A DNA stretch of 64,000 bases from Doryteuthis pealeii (GCA_023376005.1 CM042176.1:14945139-15009138), one strand, 5' to 3'; counted from the first letter of the stretch, positions 10,441 to 20,270 are shown. The notes: a model not told the origin generated them from the letters alone. Program-made: numbers and translations.

Positions 10441-10919
10441 ATCATTGCATTTGCAAGCCGTCGCTATAATCATAGAGAGCATTGTTAGTTGGTTCGTTCA
10501 CATAACCAGATATTTTTCAAGTATGTCGACCTGTTGGTACCTTTTCATTGAAGCCTTGAGCAATGATATCTGTTGCAAGACTTAAAAACAACCAAAAAGC
10601 CCTAACAAAACAATTTCGAGTGGCTAACCACTATCATTGATATTAACTACAGGTAACATATAATTTAACAATGGGTAAGTGTTAGACAATTCATATGTTA
10701 TAAAATTCATTGAATGAAAATCATCTGTCGTCATGTGTTGTAATGAAGGAGGCAAAGAAATTTTCTAATTGTCAAAAATGCATTTGACTCGTGTGACAGA
10801 GGGGGATAGGGTGGGGAATATCAGAAATTTGTCATTCCTTTGTTTATATCTATATCAATAATTGGAAAGAGGTTTTGTCTGGCCTTTGTAGACAGTCAAA
10901 TGCTTTGATGTTGAGCTAT
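10441..10919. other. Unassigned intergenic stretch
   Basis: Unique-looking AT-rich DNA; no exon, RNA gene or known repeat stands out. Confidence 0.4.
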
Positions 10920-11705
10920 CAAATTTCCAATGTATTGTTATAGTAAAAAATGTTTCTAATGGATTTTTATAGTAAGTCATATATCTAATGGATTTTATTT
11001 TATAGTAAGTCATATATCTAATGGATTTTATTTTATAGTAAGTCATATATCTAATGGATTTTATTTTATAGTAAGTCATATATCTAATGGATTTTATTTT
11101 ATAGTAAGTCATATCTAATGGATTTTTTAAATAGTAAGTCATTTCTAATGGATTTTTTAAATAGTAAGTCATAATGGATTTTTTAAATAGTAAGTCATTT
11201 CTAATGGATTTTTTAAATAGTAAGTCATTTCTAATGGATTTTTTTTAGTAAGTCATTTCTAATGGATTTTATTTTATAGTAAGTCATTTCTAATGATTTT
11301 ATTTTATAGTAAGACATTTCTAATGTATTTTATTTTATAGTAAGTCATTTCTAATGTATTTTATTTTATAGTAAGTCATTTCTAATGTATTTTTTTTATA
11401 GTAAGTCATTTCTAATGTATTTTATTTTATAGTAAGTCATTTCTAATGTATTTTTATATAGTAAGTCATTTCTAATGTATTTTTATATAGTAAGTCATTT
11501 CTAATGTATTTTTATATAGTAAGTCATTGTCCAATGCATTTTTATAGTAAAAAAAAAAAGAATCATTGTCCAATGCATTTTATAGTAAAAAAAAAAAAAG
11601 AATCATTGTCCAATGCATTTTTATAGTAAAAAAAAAAATCATTGTCCAATGCATTTTTATAGTAAAAAAAAAAAAAACATTGTCCAATGCATTTTTATAG
11701 TAAAC
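10920..11705. repeat. Minisatellite, second block (about 27-36 bp units)
   Basis: About 25 units of the form ATAGTAAGTCATTTCTAATG plus an A/T run whose length varies between units. The last four units revert to the GTCCAATGCATTTT form of the first block, separated by A-runs. It is one evolving array with at least three subtypes. Confidence 0.9.
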
Positions 11706-11760
11706 TATTTTTTACTAAATCTGTTTGCACTTGGTGTGGTTTATTCCCTAGCTTGCTCAG

Positions 11761-11868
11761 TCAGACATTAAAGATGTTTGTGCCAATATAGCAATCTTAT
11801 CAGATGAGATTATAACAGCCAGTAACAATGTTGGCTATGCCAGTTACAAAATGTACCCAGTCATTTGA
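11761..11868 (+). CDS. Probable terminal coding exon of an unidentified gene
   Basis: A pyrimidine-rich tract ends in AG at 11759-11760. It is followed by 35 uninterrupted codons and TGA (11866-11868), then a short AT-rich 3' region with AATAAA at 11909. The peptide begins SDIKDVCANIAILSDEII and ends YKMYPVI. Its codon composition and lack of stops contrast with the repeats on both sides. It looks like the C-terminus of a small or medium soluble protein. I do not recognise the family. Upstream exons would lie before the minisatellites or outside the window. An alternative acceptor lies 4 bases downstream. Confidence 0.5.
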   Translation, partial: SDIKDVCANIAILSDEIITASNNVGYASYKMYPVI

Positions 11869-11908
11869 TTTAATTATATCATTTGAATTTTATGTATGGT
11901 TGTTATGC

Positions 11909-11914
11909 AATAAA
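11909..11914 (+). terminator. Poly(A) signal for the exon at 11761
   Basis: AATAAA 41 bases after the stop codon, followed by an A-run. Confidence 0.5.
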
Positions 11915-12027
11915 AAAAAAACCCTCCTTGCTGAAATAAAAAAAATAATAATACTCTATATACTCATGTAATGAAGGCCTTTTTTCCCCCCAGAGCTTTA
12001 GTATTTAACGTGATACCCAGGATATTA

Positions 12028-12195
12028 AGACTCTCAGCCACCGCCTTCTAGCACAATAGGAGCAATCTTATAGGTGCTAGGGCTTGGCGTGACTAGCCGA
12101 CTGATCAGAGGGGGCCTCTCCAACTGCCCGTCTAACCTAAGTAAGGGTCAAGGTCGAGTGTTGCATGTCATGGATTACTCAATTGTTGGGTTATT
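12028..12195 (-). repeat. Dispersed repeat, inverted copy of 8936-9215
   Basis: This shares AGGTGCTAGGGCTTGGCGTGA-like and CTGATCAGAGGGGGCCTCT stretches in reverse orientation, with more decay. Confidence 0.6.
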
Positions 12196-12353
12196 TTATG
12201 CTGAAGACGTTTTTTTTTTTCATTCTTGATGGGTACTCGATTTTTAAAAGACATTTTGAAAACCCATTTTGTTCTATTTAACGCATAGATGGGACAGTTT
12301 TGTTTTTTGGTGTAGTGATACATATAAGAAGGAAACCAGAAGTTTACATATCA

Positions 12354-12470
12354 AAGCAAAAATAATAATGACGAAAATAGGCATATGCACATAGGATCAG
12401 CGCAGGTATAAAGCAAAAATAATAATGATGAAAATAGGCATATGCACATAGGATCAGCACAGGTATAAAG
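12354..12470. repeat. 57-bp direct duplication
   Basis: The unit containing GGCATATGCACATAGGATCA occurs twice, back to back, with two substitutions. Confidence 0.85.
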
Positions 12471-12479
12471 TAAAAATGA

Positions 12480-12700
12480 AAATGATATTTTTGGACCAAT
12501 CAGAGGCCTTTGCGCCTAAACAAGAAGTTTTGAAAAAGACCAAATTCGTAGCTGAATGTACCAGGCAAATAGTTTGAATTTCACTGGGAAGGATTCGATT
12601 GGTCAAGCATTTGTGTAGGTAACTCTGTTCCTGCCGGAAAAAAAAAACAGCTTAAATACTCTTAGCTGGGCTCCAAACCTTTTAGCTTTTCTACTCTAAA
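12480..12700 (+). promoter_or_regulatory. Possible promoter region
   Basis: This has a CCAAT box (GGACCAATCAGAGG, about 12494), an inverted one (GATTGGTCAAG, about 12597) and a weak TATA-like CTTAAATAC at about 12651. It lies in non-repetitive DNA between a probable gene end (11914) and a probable 5' exon (13360). The layout fits a promoter for the downstream gene, possibly the alpha-kinase. No transcript evidence is available. Confidence 0.3.
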
Positions 12701-12709
12701 ATAGTAAAT

Positions 12710-13244
12710 AAAGTTTGGTTAAAATTGCAAATTGTCGTCAAAATTAAAACGGAAAAATTTGGCTTGGGCATAGATTTTAATGAATTTGATTATTACTAAG
12801 GACACGATTTATGTTATTTTTTACTTAAATTTTATTAATTAATTGTGTTTTTAACCGTTTTTCATTGGACGTTATTTTCTTACAGAGGGCCACAAGAGAA
12901 CTAATTTTTAAGGGAGATAAATATTTCTGAGAATTTATTAACATAAAAAACGGATTATTACACTTTTGGTTATCCATACCTAAGAAAATCATGCGTCGCC
13001 TGTAATATTGAAATAGAAAGTACATTTTTTGTTTGTACATGTTTATTAATTCTGACTAGTCTTATCATTCATCTGTTTTATTTTATCTATTTTTTTTTCC
13101 TTAAACACAATTAACGGTTAAAATTTAAGTTAAAAATAACATAAATCGTATCCTTAATAATGATTAAATTCATTAAAATCTATGCCCAAGCCAAATTTTC
13201 CGGTTTTGATTTTGACGACGATTTACAATTTTAACCCAAAGTTT
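12710..13244. mobile_element. Foldback element with about 140-bp arms
   Basis: The sequence from AAAGTTTGGTTAAAATTG to about 12860 is repeated inverted up to CAATTTTAACCCAAAGTTT at 13244. The central 150 bases are AT-rich and non-coding. It probably sits in the first intron of the downstream gene. Confidence 0.8.
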
Positions 13245-13297
13245 TTGTTTCTTTTGGATGATTCTAATGTATAAGTTTTCATTCTTCAGAATTATTG

Positions 13298-13328
<31 letters not shown>

Positions 13329-13359
13329 ATTCCCTTTTTTCTTTTTCCTCTCTTTTCAG

Positions 13360-13432
13360 CAATGACCTCTTTTCGTGCTGTTGCCAGCCATGCCTTCTGC
13401 CCATGACCGATTTGGTGATAATCACTTTGTCG
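13360..13432 (+). CDS. Probable short 5' exon
   Basis: A long T/C tract ends in CAG at 13357-13359 and GTAAG follows at 13433, so both splice sites are good. Two ATGs lie inside. The one at 13390 (G at -3) opens the frame MPSAHDRFGDNHFV, which leaves the exon in phase 1. The one at 13362 hits a stop at once. If joined to the alpha-kinase exon at 15444 this frame stops at 15472, six bases before the kinase ATG, which would make it an upstream ORF in the kinase leader. It could instead be the first coding exon of another gene. Confidence 0.35.
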
Positions 13433-13591
13433 GTAAGATCTTGTCACCCACGATTCTCTGGCTTCCTTAGGTGTAAGTGAAGCTTGGATTGTTTTAAACC
13501 TTCGTAAGTATGCTCCTTTTTTTTTTTTTTTTTTTTTCTTTTTTTTTTTCTTGAGGGGTGGGGTTCAAATACTGTTTGATTTTTTTTCTTA

Positions 13592-13890
13592 AACATTTAG
13601 AAATGAATCAAATGTTGGCATTAAATAACCCATAAAGAGTTGATATGCCATTAAACAAATAAATTCAACCAAACATATAAATAGTCATGATTACAATCAA
13701 ATATTTAGAAATGAATCAAATTTTGGCATTAATTAACCCATAGAGAGTTGATATGCCATTAAACAAATAAATTCAACCAAACATAAATAGTCATGATTAC
13801 AATAAAACATTTAGAAATAAATCAAATTTTGGCATTAAATAACCCATAAAGGGTTGATATGCCATTAAACAAATAAACCAAAGGCGAAGA
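13592..13890 (+). repeat. Three tandem SINE tails
   Basis: Units of about 105 bases containing TTGGCATTAAATAACCCATA and GATATGCCATTAAACAAATA are repeated three times. Confidence 0.8.
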
Positions 13891-14274
13891 ATAAAGTAGG
13901 GGAATCAAAAAGATTTGGGTGGGAACATTTGGAATTTTAGCTGAGCAATTCTGTCTTTGAAGCCCCCTCACTCTAGATCTTCTAGATCAGACGACAGAGA
14001 TTTTTTTTTTTTTTTTTTTTTTTCCTTTTCCTTTTTATAAGACCCATGAACACACGCACCATGAGTCAGAAAAATCTTGTGACTACACCATATGTGTGCA
14101 TTCTTCATTCTTCAAGAGCTTGATTCATAGCTTGCCGTTGTCTCGACTTATGAAGATGATGTGTCGCAGAACCACCCCTTTGAAGCAGTTACATTTAGAT
14201 TTACAGTAGACTATCAAAAGGCATGAACACACCCACCCCTGCTTAAAAATTGAGTCTGTCATATTCTGCTTACA
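13891..14274. other. Unassigned stretch
   Basis: This contains a T-run of about 25 at 13999-14023 and a mixed sequence with no exon I can defend. Confidence 0.4.
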
Positions 14275-14520
14275 GCAGATTGATCTGTTTATAGTAGGGT
14301 AGACTGGGTTCTTTAGCCTTGGTTGGGCACCAATCTTGGAAAAGGGAAAACTCTGAATTCAAACCAGCTGTACTCTGCTTAAAAATTGAAATACATACTT
14401 GATCTGTTTATAGTAGGTCAGATTGGGTTCTTTAGCCTTGGTTGGGGAACCAGTCTAGGAGAAGGAATAAATTCAAACCAGCTGTAATTTGCTTAAAAAT
14501 TGAGCTTGTATCACATTGTG
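14275..14520 (+). repeat. Tandem SINE-like duplication
   Basis: Two units of about 120 bases share GATCTGTTTATAGTAGG, GGGTTCTTTAGCCTTGGTTG and TTCAAACCAGCTGTA. Related sequence occurs at 8560-8640. Confidence 0.7.
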
Positions 14521-14619
14521 CTCATAGCATAGAGGTTCAGTTAATACACACTAAAATTAGAATTATTTCTTTTTGTTAATGGATTTCTTTTAACTCTTTG
14601 TCTACTTTAAGCCACCCAC

Positions 14620-14770
14620 AGTGGCTATCCTAACACTGCGATCCTACTGTAATCCACTGGCACCAGGTAGTGTGGAGTACCCTTTCATTGCCATTACTCA
14701 CAGGTTCACTATCACAGTGGTAGTACCTGTTAGGGTACTATATATGTCTCAAATAGGTCTTTGTAAGCTA
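14620..14770 (+). repeat. Dispersed repeat copy (9235 family)
   Basis: This carries GTGTGGAGTACCCTTTCATT and GTGGTAGTACCTGTTAGGGT in the family order. Confidence 0.6.
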
Positions 14771-14889
14771 ATGAAAATTATTTTTACAAATCTATTAATA
14801 CACATGAAGTTAATGAAAAATTCAACATAAAAGTTATTACTACCAATAGATCGATACACATTGATTTGATAGAAATTATTTCAGACAGT

Positions 14890-15443
14890 TTTTTCCTGTT
14901 TTTCTTTGGGTTTTTTTTCTTTCTTTCTGTTTTTTTTTTTTTTTTTTTCTTTTTTTTTTCTCTTTTCTTTCTTTTCTTTCTTTTCTTTTTCTTCTTCTTT
15001 CTTTTTTCTGTTTTTTCTTCTTCTTTCTTTCTTTTCTGTTTTTCTTCTTCTTTCTTTCTTTTCTGTTTTTTCTTCTTCTTCTTTCTTTTGTTTTTTTCTT
15101 CTTCTTCTTTCTTTCTTTTTTTTTTCTTCTTCTTTCTTTCTTTTTTTTTTTCTTCTTCTTTTCTTTTTTTTTTCTTCTTTCTTTTCTGTTTTTTTTCTTC
15201 TTCTTTCTTTTCTGTTTTTTTCTTCTTCTTCTTTCTTTTCTGTTTTTTTTCTTCTTTTTTCTTTCTTTTCTGTTTTTTTCTTCTTCTTCACCTTCTTTCT
15301 TTTCTGTTTTTTTTTCTTCTCCTTTCTGTTTTTCCTTTCTCTTCTTTCTTCCTTTTTCTGTTTTTCCTTTCTCTTCTTTCTCTTCTTTCTTCCTTTTTCT
15401 GTTTATTGATTATTTATTGATTCTCTTAATTTTTTTCTTTCAG
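14890..15443 (+). promoter_or_regulatory. 550-base polypyrimidine tract ending in a splice acceptor
   Basis: This is an almost pure T/C strand (TTCTTCTTCTTTCTTTC units interspersed with TTTTCTG) that ends TTTCTTTCAG at 15443. It provides the 3' splice site of the exon that carries the kinase start codon. The length is far beyond what U2AF needs; it is a microsatellite expansion in the intron. It is open in several frames on both strands only because of composition. Confidence 0.75.
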
Positions 15444-15477
15444 CTTTTTCAATTTGGATTCATAGAACTTAAGCACA

Positions 15478-18400
15478 ATGGCGGTCAAGTGTTCCAACCG
15501 AACTCTTTGGACGACAGGTGATGAAGATGGCTATTCCTATTGGGTTGAGTTTGAAGACCGTTCATTTACCAAAGGAAGCTCCAAATTCATGTACAAAGGA
15601 AGGCTAAATGGTAAAGGCCCTCGATTGGGAGACTACTGCACCCTTAAAGTATTGAAGAATGTCGATATCGCCAAGCATGAGGACTGGGACCTTTATATAA
15701 ACAGAGCCAAAAGAGCCAATGAATTGGCAGCTCAGTTCAATAAGATGATTGATAACCAATATAAAGTAAAATTCCTTGTACCTATGTTAGGGTTGATTGA
15801 CATTTCTTCAACATGTACGGACTGTATCTACTTCATGAGCAACACAAAACGCATCCGGTCAGACGACTGTGTCGCAGTCGAACCGTATATTGGTCGTAAG
15901 TTCCGCAAGTTTTATCCAAACAGTCCCTTAAAAGGGGCCGAGCATGCATACATTCTACAAGCATTCAGCCATTTCACCGCATCACAGACAGGAGACATGC
16001 TCATCTGCGGTCTGCAAGGTGTGGCCCGGGGTACAGAGTTTTACCTCACCAACCCACTAATTCATTCGGCTAACCGGGAATGGGGTCCCAAAGACCAAGG
16101 ACCCCAGGGTTTTAGAGACTTTTTTGCCTCCCATACCTGCAATAGTATTTGTCAGTCGATGGACCTCCCTGAATACCTTGAGACGACGGCGGCGGCCGCT
16201 CCTGTACCAGTCGCACAACGTATAGATGACGTTGATGGCGGTGTGGAAACAACGCCTAAAAACATAATATCCGATTCGACCGACAGTATAACTCAAGAAG
16301 TCGCACATTCGGATGCTGAATCGCTTCAAGAGACCAAAGTCACAACACTAGAGACTTCATCCGAACGTCCTTCAATATTGCAGACCCCACCTATGAGCCG
16401 TGCGGGACGTACTATCGTTGCACCTGTATCAATGGAAATCTCAGTCAGCAGGAGCTCTTCCGTCGTTGGTCCACCTTCATTTGCGGAAGATGTTCCTGGT
16501 GAGAGCATTTGCCGACCACCCGCCGAGTCCGAGATCCTTGATGCCACCCCTATTGATGACATTGCGACGCAGCTAAGCGAGGCACAAGACGTTGTCCCGC
16601 CTCCCTCTTCGGAGTATGTGGGTCCATTGCCTCCTTGTTCGGTGACTGATTACCTAGAATTACAGAAGAATTTCGCATCGTTTTCACCGGGATCCGAAAG
16701 CATTCCGATGATAGACGATGAATTGGCAGGCGTTGAGAGTGAAATGCCACTGCCAAGTGAAGATTTTGAACCGACAATGTCGCCGTCTTTGAATTCTTAC
16801 CTAAAAGACAAGGAGAGCTTAGAAATAATTCCGCACGGAATCATGGATCTTGATATGGAGTCTCAGCCAAGTACGTCTGTCTTTGAAGACAATGTCCCAA
16901 TCCCCGTCCCTGCACAGGAAAGTCTCGTAAACACACCATGCGGCACTACAAGTCAGGAAAGTCTTGTAACTACCCCCTGTGGGACCATTCCACAAGAGAT
17001 TGGTTCCCAGCCTAGCATCGTCTCAACTCCTAAAGATGAAGTGTGCCAGAATATGATTCCTGTCTCAGAGGCCCCCATTGAGCCTGAGTTACATTTAGAC
17101 TTACAGCAGGGTACTGAAAGCTCACACGATGTTGAATCCGAAGTATGCTTGGTATCAATCCCGCCGGACTGCATGGACCATCATTTGGATACGTTGGAAA
17201 GTTTGGAGGCTATGTCACCGGCCAGTGAGAAATTACAGTCTGTTGAAACGGTTACGGAAGCAAAGTGGCCTCCAGAGGAAACTGGCGGAGTGTGTGTAGA
17301 ACCTGATGCCGAGCCAGTTGCCGAGGAGCAGATCAGTGCGCAAGAATTTCCCGAAACCGAAACCATCCAGGAAACGGGCGCAGAGAATTTTGAAAACTTC
17401 CCAACGGATAATGTAGAGGATGAGGTGCAGAAGTCAGTTTGTATGGATAACATGTCCGACTTTAAGCAGAGCCTTGAGACAATTCCTGAAGGCAGTACCG
17501 AAAGCGACTCTGCTCAAAGTCTTGAAAATGAAATTCTAGCACCTGAAGAAGTATCGACAGTTGTCCCAGAATCCGTGGATGATGCAGCTGCATGTGACAG
17601 TACAGGTGGAACTGTTGTAGAAGATCAAACGGTGGGAACGACTACTGAAAGTTCCGGAGGACAGGGAGAAATGATAGCTGATACCACTTCAGAATTTCAG
17701 CCTGCCCCAACACCTGAAGCAGCTGTTACCGACGAAACTGTTGTCGAACCTACGAGTGAAAATGTTGCTGCTGAGAGTGCTACAGAGATACAAACAGAAG
17801 GAGCTCAAGAGACCACTGTCGAGCCTGTGGGTGAAGCTGTCATCTCACCAGAGACTGCTGTCGAGCCTGTGGGTGAAGCTGTCATCTCACCAGAGACTGC
17901 TGTCGAGGCTGCTGCTGAACCTGTCATCTCACCAGAGACTGCTGTCGAGGCTGCTGCTGAACCTGTAGGAGAGGCTATGGAGTCTCAAGAGACGGCTGTT
18001 GAAGCTAGTGCAGAATCTGCAGGAGAAGCTACTGTTGAAACCACTGCTGAGCCTGTAGGAGAAACTGCAATATCTCAAGAAACTAGCGTTGAACCCGCAG
18101 GAGAAGCTACAATGTCTCAAGAAGCTACAGTTGAAACTACAGGAGAAGCTATGGCCACTCAAGAAACTGCTGTTGAGGGTGTAGGAGAAACTACAATGTC
18201 TCAAGAAACCACTGTTGAGACAAGTGCTGAACCTGTATGTGAACCTACAATGTCTCAAGAAACTACAGTGTCTCAAGAAGCCGCTGTTGAGACTAGTGCT
18301 GAACCTGTAGAAGAAACCACAATGTCTCAAGAAACCACAGTTGAGACAAGTGCTGAACCTACAATGTCTCAAGAAGCTACCGTTGAAACAACTGCTGAAC

Positions 18401-20052
18401 CTGTAGAAGAAGCCACTATGTCTCAAGAAACCACTGTTGAGACAAGTGCTGAGCCTGTAGGAGAAACTACAATGTCTCAAGAAGCTACTGTTGAAACAAC
18501 TGCTGAGGGTGTAGGAGAAGCCACAATGTCTCAAGAAGCAACTGTTGAGGGTGTAGGAGAAGCCACAATGTCTCAAGAAACTACTGTTGAAACTTGCGCT
18601 GAACCTGTTGGAGAAGCTGTCTCTCAAGAAACCGCTGTTGAATCTGCAGGAGAACGGTCTCAGGGTCAAGAGATGGCTGAACCAATAGTGCAAGAAACCG
18701 CAATGGAAGAAGCGACTGTTAGTCAAGATACTGTAACGGAAACAAAAGAGGAAGCTAATATTGAAACCAAAGGAGACGCTTACGTTAGTCAAGATACCAT
18801 AGTAGAATCAAGCAGTGCGATGCCAGCAGAAGGTGACGTTGGTTATGGATCATCAGTTGAACCCGCAGGAGAAGTTTGCGTAAACCAAGAGGCCACTGTT
18901 GTTGAAAATACACAGGAGAGCAATGAGGGACTCGCCAGCCAGGAAGTTGCTACAGAATCGACCGTCGAAACTACTGGAGAAGGTTACGTGTGTCAGGATA
19001 CTGGAGCAGCATCAACGGCTGGGGAAGCAGTTGTAACACAGGAGACGACGACTACAACAGAGGTTGCGGGCGAATGCATTGAACGTCAATCAACAGTTGG
19101 GACGTCCGGAGAAGGTTACGTCTGTCAGGAGTCTGGATTTGGATCAACAGTTGAATCCGCTGGAGAAGGTTACGTTTGTCCCGAGTCTGCCGTCGAAACA
19201 ACAGTTGAAAGTGTCGGTCAAGACGTCGACTCGAATGTTGAGATGACTGCAGACGGCTACACTAGCCAGGACAGCGGATTCGGATCGGTTGTTGACGCAA
19301 ACCCGACCGGCTACCCTGACCAGGATCAGGGCACTTCCGGAGCGTATGATAGCGAGCCGGTAACTACGTCCTATCCTGCTGAGGTAAACAACACTCAGAT
19401 ATCTGACTCCTTTAACTACGGGGTCCCTCCTGAATATACAATCAGCGAAGATTGTCGGTCGTCTCAATGCGAAGCAGGTTGCCCTCAAACGTATACCAAG
19501 ATGACCATTGTTCCTGATTTAGATACAATGGAATATGTTGAAACGAAGCGCTTGGACAGTGTCTGTGAAGAGCATGATACCCAGCAAGGAATCGAAACCT
19601 TACCTAGGAGACGGGTGAGTTACTATCTCGAACCTCAAGAAAGCCATGAAATTATAACATTTAGAATTAATATTTCTCCAGAAGTTACACAACCCGATCA
19701 AAAGCCAGATGGGTGCTCCTACCAGAACGTCGGTACTGCTTGCCAATGCACCAACTCTTCCACTAACTACAGCACCACTTGTCAGACCCAAGAAACGTCC
19801 GAAACTGTCGGGGGGGAGACGAGCGGACAGGATTCGTCTAATTTTTACACGTATCATTACACCGACACGAGCGATTGCATGGAATCCATGCCCCAGAGAA
19901 GTTGTGGCTACAGTACTGACGTTCACCAGAATCTACCCCCCGACTGGAGCCCCACCCATTCTATTTGCGATGACGGTCAATGTACGACCAGTCAGAACTT
20001 ACAAACACCACTTGGGGGGAAAGTTGATTCTAAATTCGGGTCCACTGTCTGA
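15478..20052 (+). CDS. Alpha-kinase-like protein with long acidic repeat tail (predicted pseudokinase)
   Basis: 1524 residues in one exon. The start has a good context (A at -3, G at +4) 34 bases after a splice acceptor. Residues about 20-232 form an alpha-kinase (MHCK/EF2K/TRPM7 type) domain: a Lys-rich ATP site (TLKVLK, K57), VEPYI (E135), QAFSHFT (H165), the CGLQG loop (178-181), LTNPLIHS, the Gly-rich WGPKDQGPQG and the zinc motif HTCNSIC (H219, C221, C225). All four zinc ligands are present. The usual Asp of the D-L-Q-G motif is Gly178 (GGT, 16009-16011) and the metal-binding Asp of T-D-P is Asn192 (AAC, 16051-16053), so catalysis is doubtful. Residues about 240-770 are acidic, Ser/Thr/Pro-rich and probably disordered. 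Residues about 777-1061 are roughly 20 degenerate ETTVETSAEPVGEATMSQ repeats. 1162-1288 carries GEGYVCQ-type repeats. The rest is Cys/Ser/Thr-rich. There is no signal peptide or membrane segment, so it is probably cytoplasmic. Confidence 0.9.
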   Translation: MAVKCSNRTLWTTGDEDGYSYWVEFEDRSFTKGSSKFMYKGRLNGKGPRLGDYCTLKVLKNVDIAKHEDWDLYINRAKRANELAAQFNKMIDNQYKVKFLVPMLGLIDISSTCTDCIYFMSNTKRIRSDDCVAVEPYIGRKFRKFYPNSPLKGAEHAYILQAFSHFTASQTGDMLICGLQGVARGTEFYLTNPLIHSANREWGPKDQGPQGFRDFFASHTCNSICQSMDLPEYLETTAAAAPVPVAQRIDDVDGGVETTPKNIISDSTDSITQEVAHSDAESLQETKVTTLETSSERPSILQTPPMSRAGRTIVAPVSMEISVSRSSSVVGPPSFAEDVPGESICRPPAESEILDATPIDDIATQLSEAQDVVPPPSSEYVGPLPPCSVTDYLELQKNFASFSPGSESIPMIDDELAGVESEMPLPSEDFEPTMSPSLNSYLKDKESLEIIPHGIMDLDMESQPSTSVFEDNVPIPVPAQESLVNTPCGTTSQESLVTTPCGTIPQEIGSQPSIVSTPKDEVCQNMIPVSEAPIEPELHLDLQQGTESSHDVESEVCLVSIPPDCMDHHLDTLESLEAMSPASEKLQSVETVTEAKWPPEETGGVCVEPDAEPVAEEQISAQEFPETETIQETGAENFENFPTDNVEDEVQKSVCMDNMSDFKQSLETIPEGSTESDSAQSLENEILAPEEVSTVVPESVDDAAACDSTGGTVVEDQTVGTTTESSGGQGEMIADTTSEFQPAPTPEAAVTDETVVEPTSENVAAESATEIQTEGAQETTVEPVGEAVISPETAVEPVGEAVISPETAVEAAAEPVISPETAVEAAAEPVGEAMESQETAVEASAESAGEATVETTAEPVGETAISQETSVEPAGEATMSQEATVETTGEAMATQETAVEGVGETTMSQETTVETSAEPVCEPTMSQETTVSQEAAVETSAEPVEETTMSQETTVETSAEPTMSQEATVETTAEPVEEATMSQETTVETSAEPVGETTMSQEATVETTAEGVGEATMSQEATVEGVGEATMSQETTVETCAEPVGEAVSQETAVESAGERSQGQEMAEPIVQETAMEEATVSQDTVTETKEEANIETKGDAYVSQDTIVESSSAMPAEGDVGYGSSVEPAGEVCVNQEATVVENTQESNEGLASQEVATESTVETTGEGYVCQDTGAASTAGEAVVTQETTTTTEVAGECIERQSTVGTSGEGYVCQESGFGSTVESAGEGYVCPESAVETTVESVGQDVDSNVEMTADGYTSQDSGFGSVVDANPTGYPDQDQGTSGAYDSEPVTTSYPAEVNNTQISDSFNYGVPPEYTISEDCRSSQCEAGCPQTYTKMTIVPDLDTMEYVETKRLDSVCEEHDTQQGIETLPRRRVSYYLEPQESHEIITFRINISPEVTQPDQKPDGCSYQNVGTACQCTNSSTNYSTTCQTQETSETVGGETSGQDSSNFYTYHYTDTSDCMESMPQRSCGYSTDVHQNLPPDWSPTHSICDDGQCTTSQNLQTPLGGKVDSKFGSTV

Positions 20053-20112
20053 GCGAGATCAACTCGGATCTAACTTTTTCTGATGCTTTTGCTGATTCCA
20101 ATCTTTCAGCTA

Positions 20113-20118
20113 ATTAAA
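20113..20118 (+). terminator. Possible poly(A) signal (ATTAAA)
   Basis: The variant hexamer lies 60 bases after the kinase stop codon, just before a (TA)n tract. No perfect AATAAA is nearer. Confidence 0.35.
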
Positions 20119-20135
20119 TAACTTCTCTTGAAAAC

Positions 20136-20183
<48 letters not shown>

Positions 20184-20270
20184 GAAAAATGCAAAATCAA
20201 TCCAAGTGTATGGGAATATATGAAATATGAAAAAAAAGGATTTCTGAAGATGATTTTGTCATAGTTAAAA

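Noticed and set aside
14866..15420. Long open frames on both strands rich in Phe/Ser or Lys/Glu
   Set aside because: They are translations of the polypyrimidine tract; composition alone keeps them open.
16057..19926. Long antisense frames across the kinase gene, including one of 287 residues
   Set aside because: They follow the codon repeats of the sense frame and have no start context or domain.
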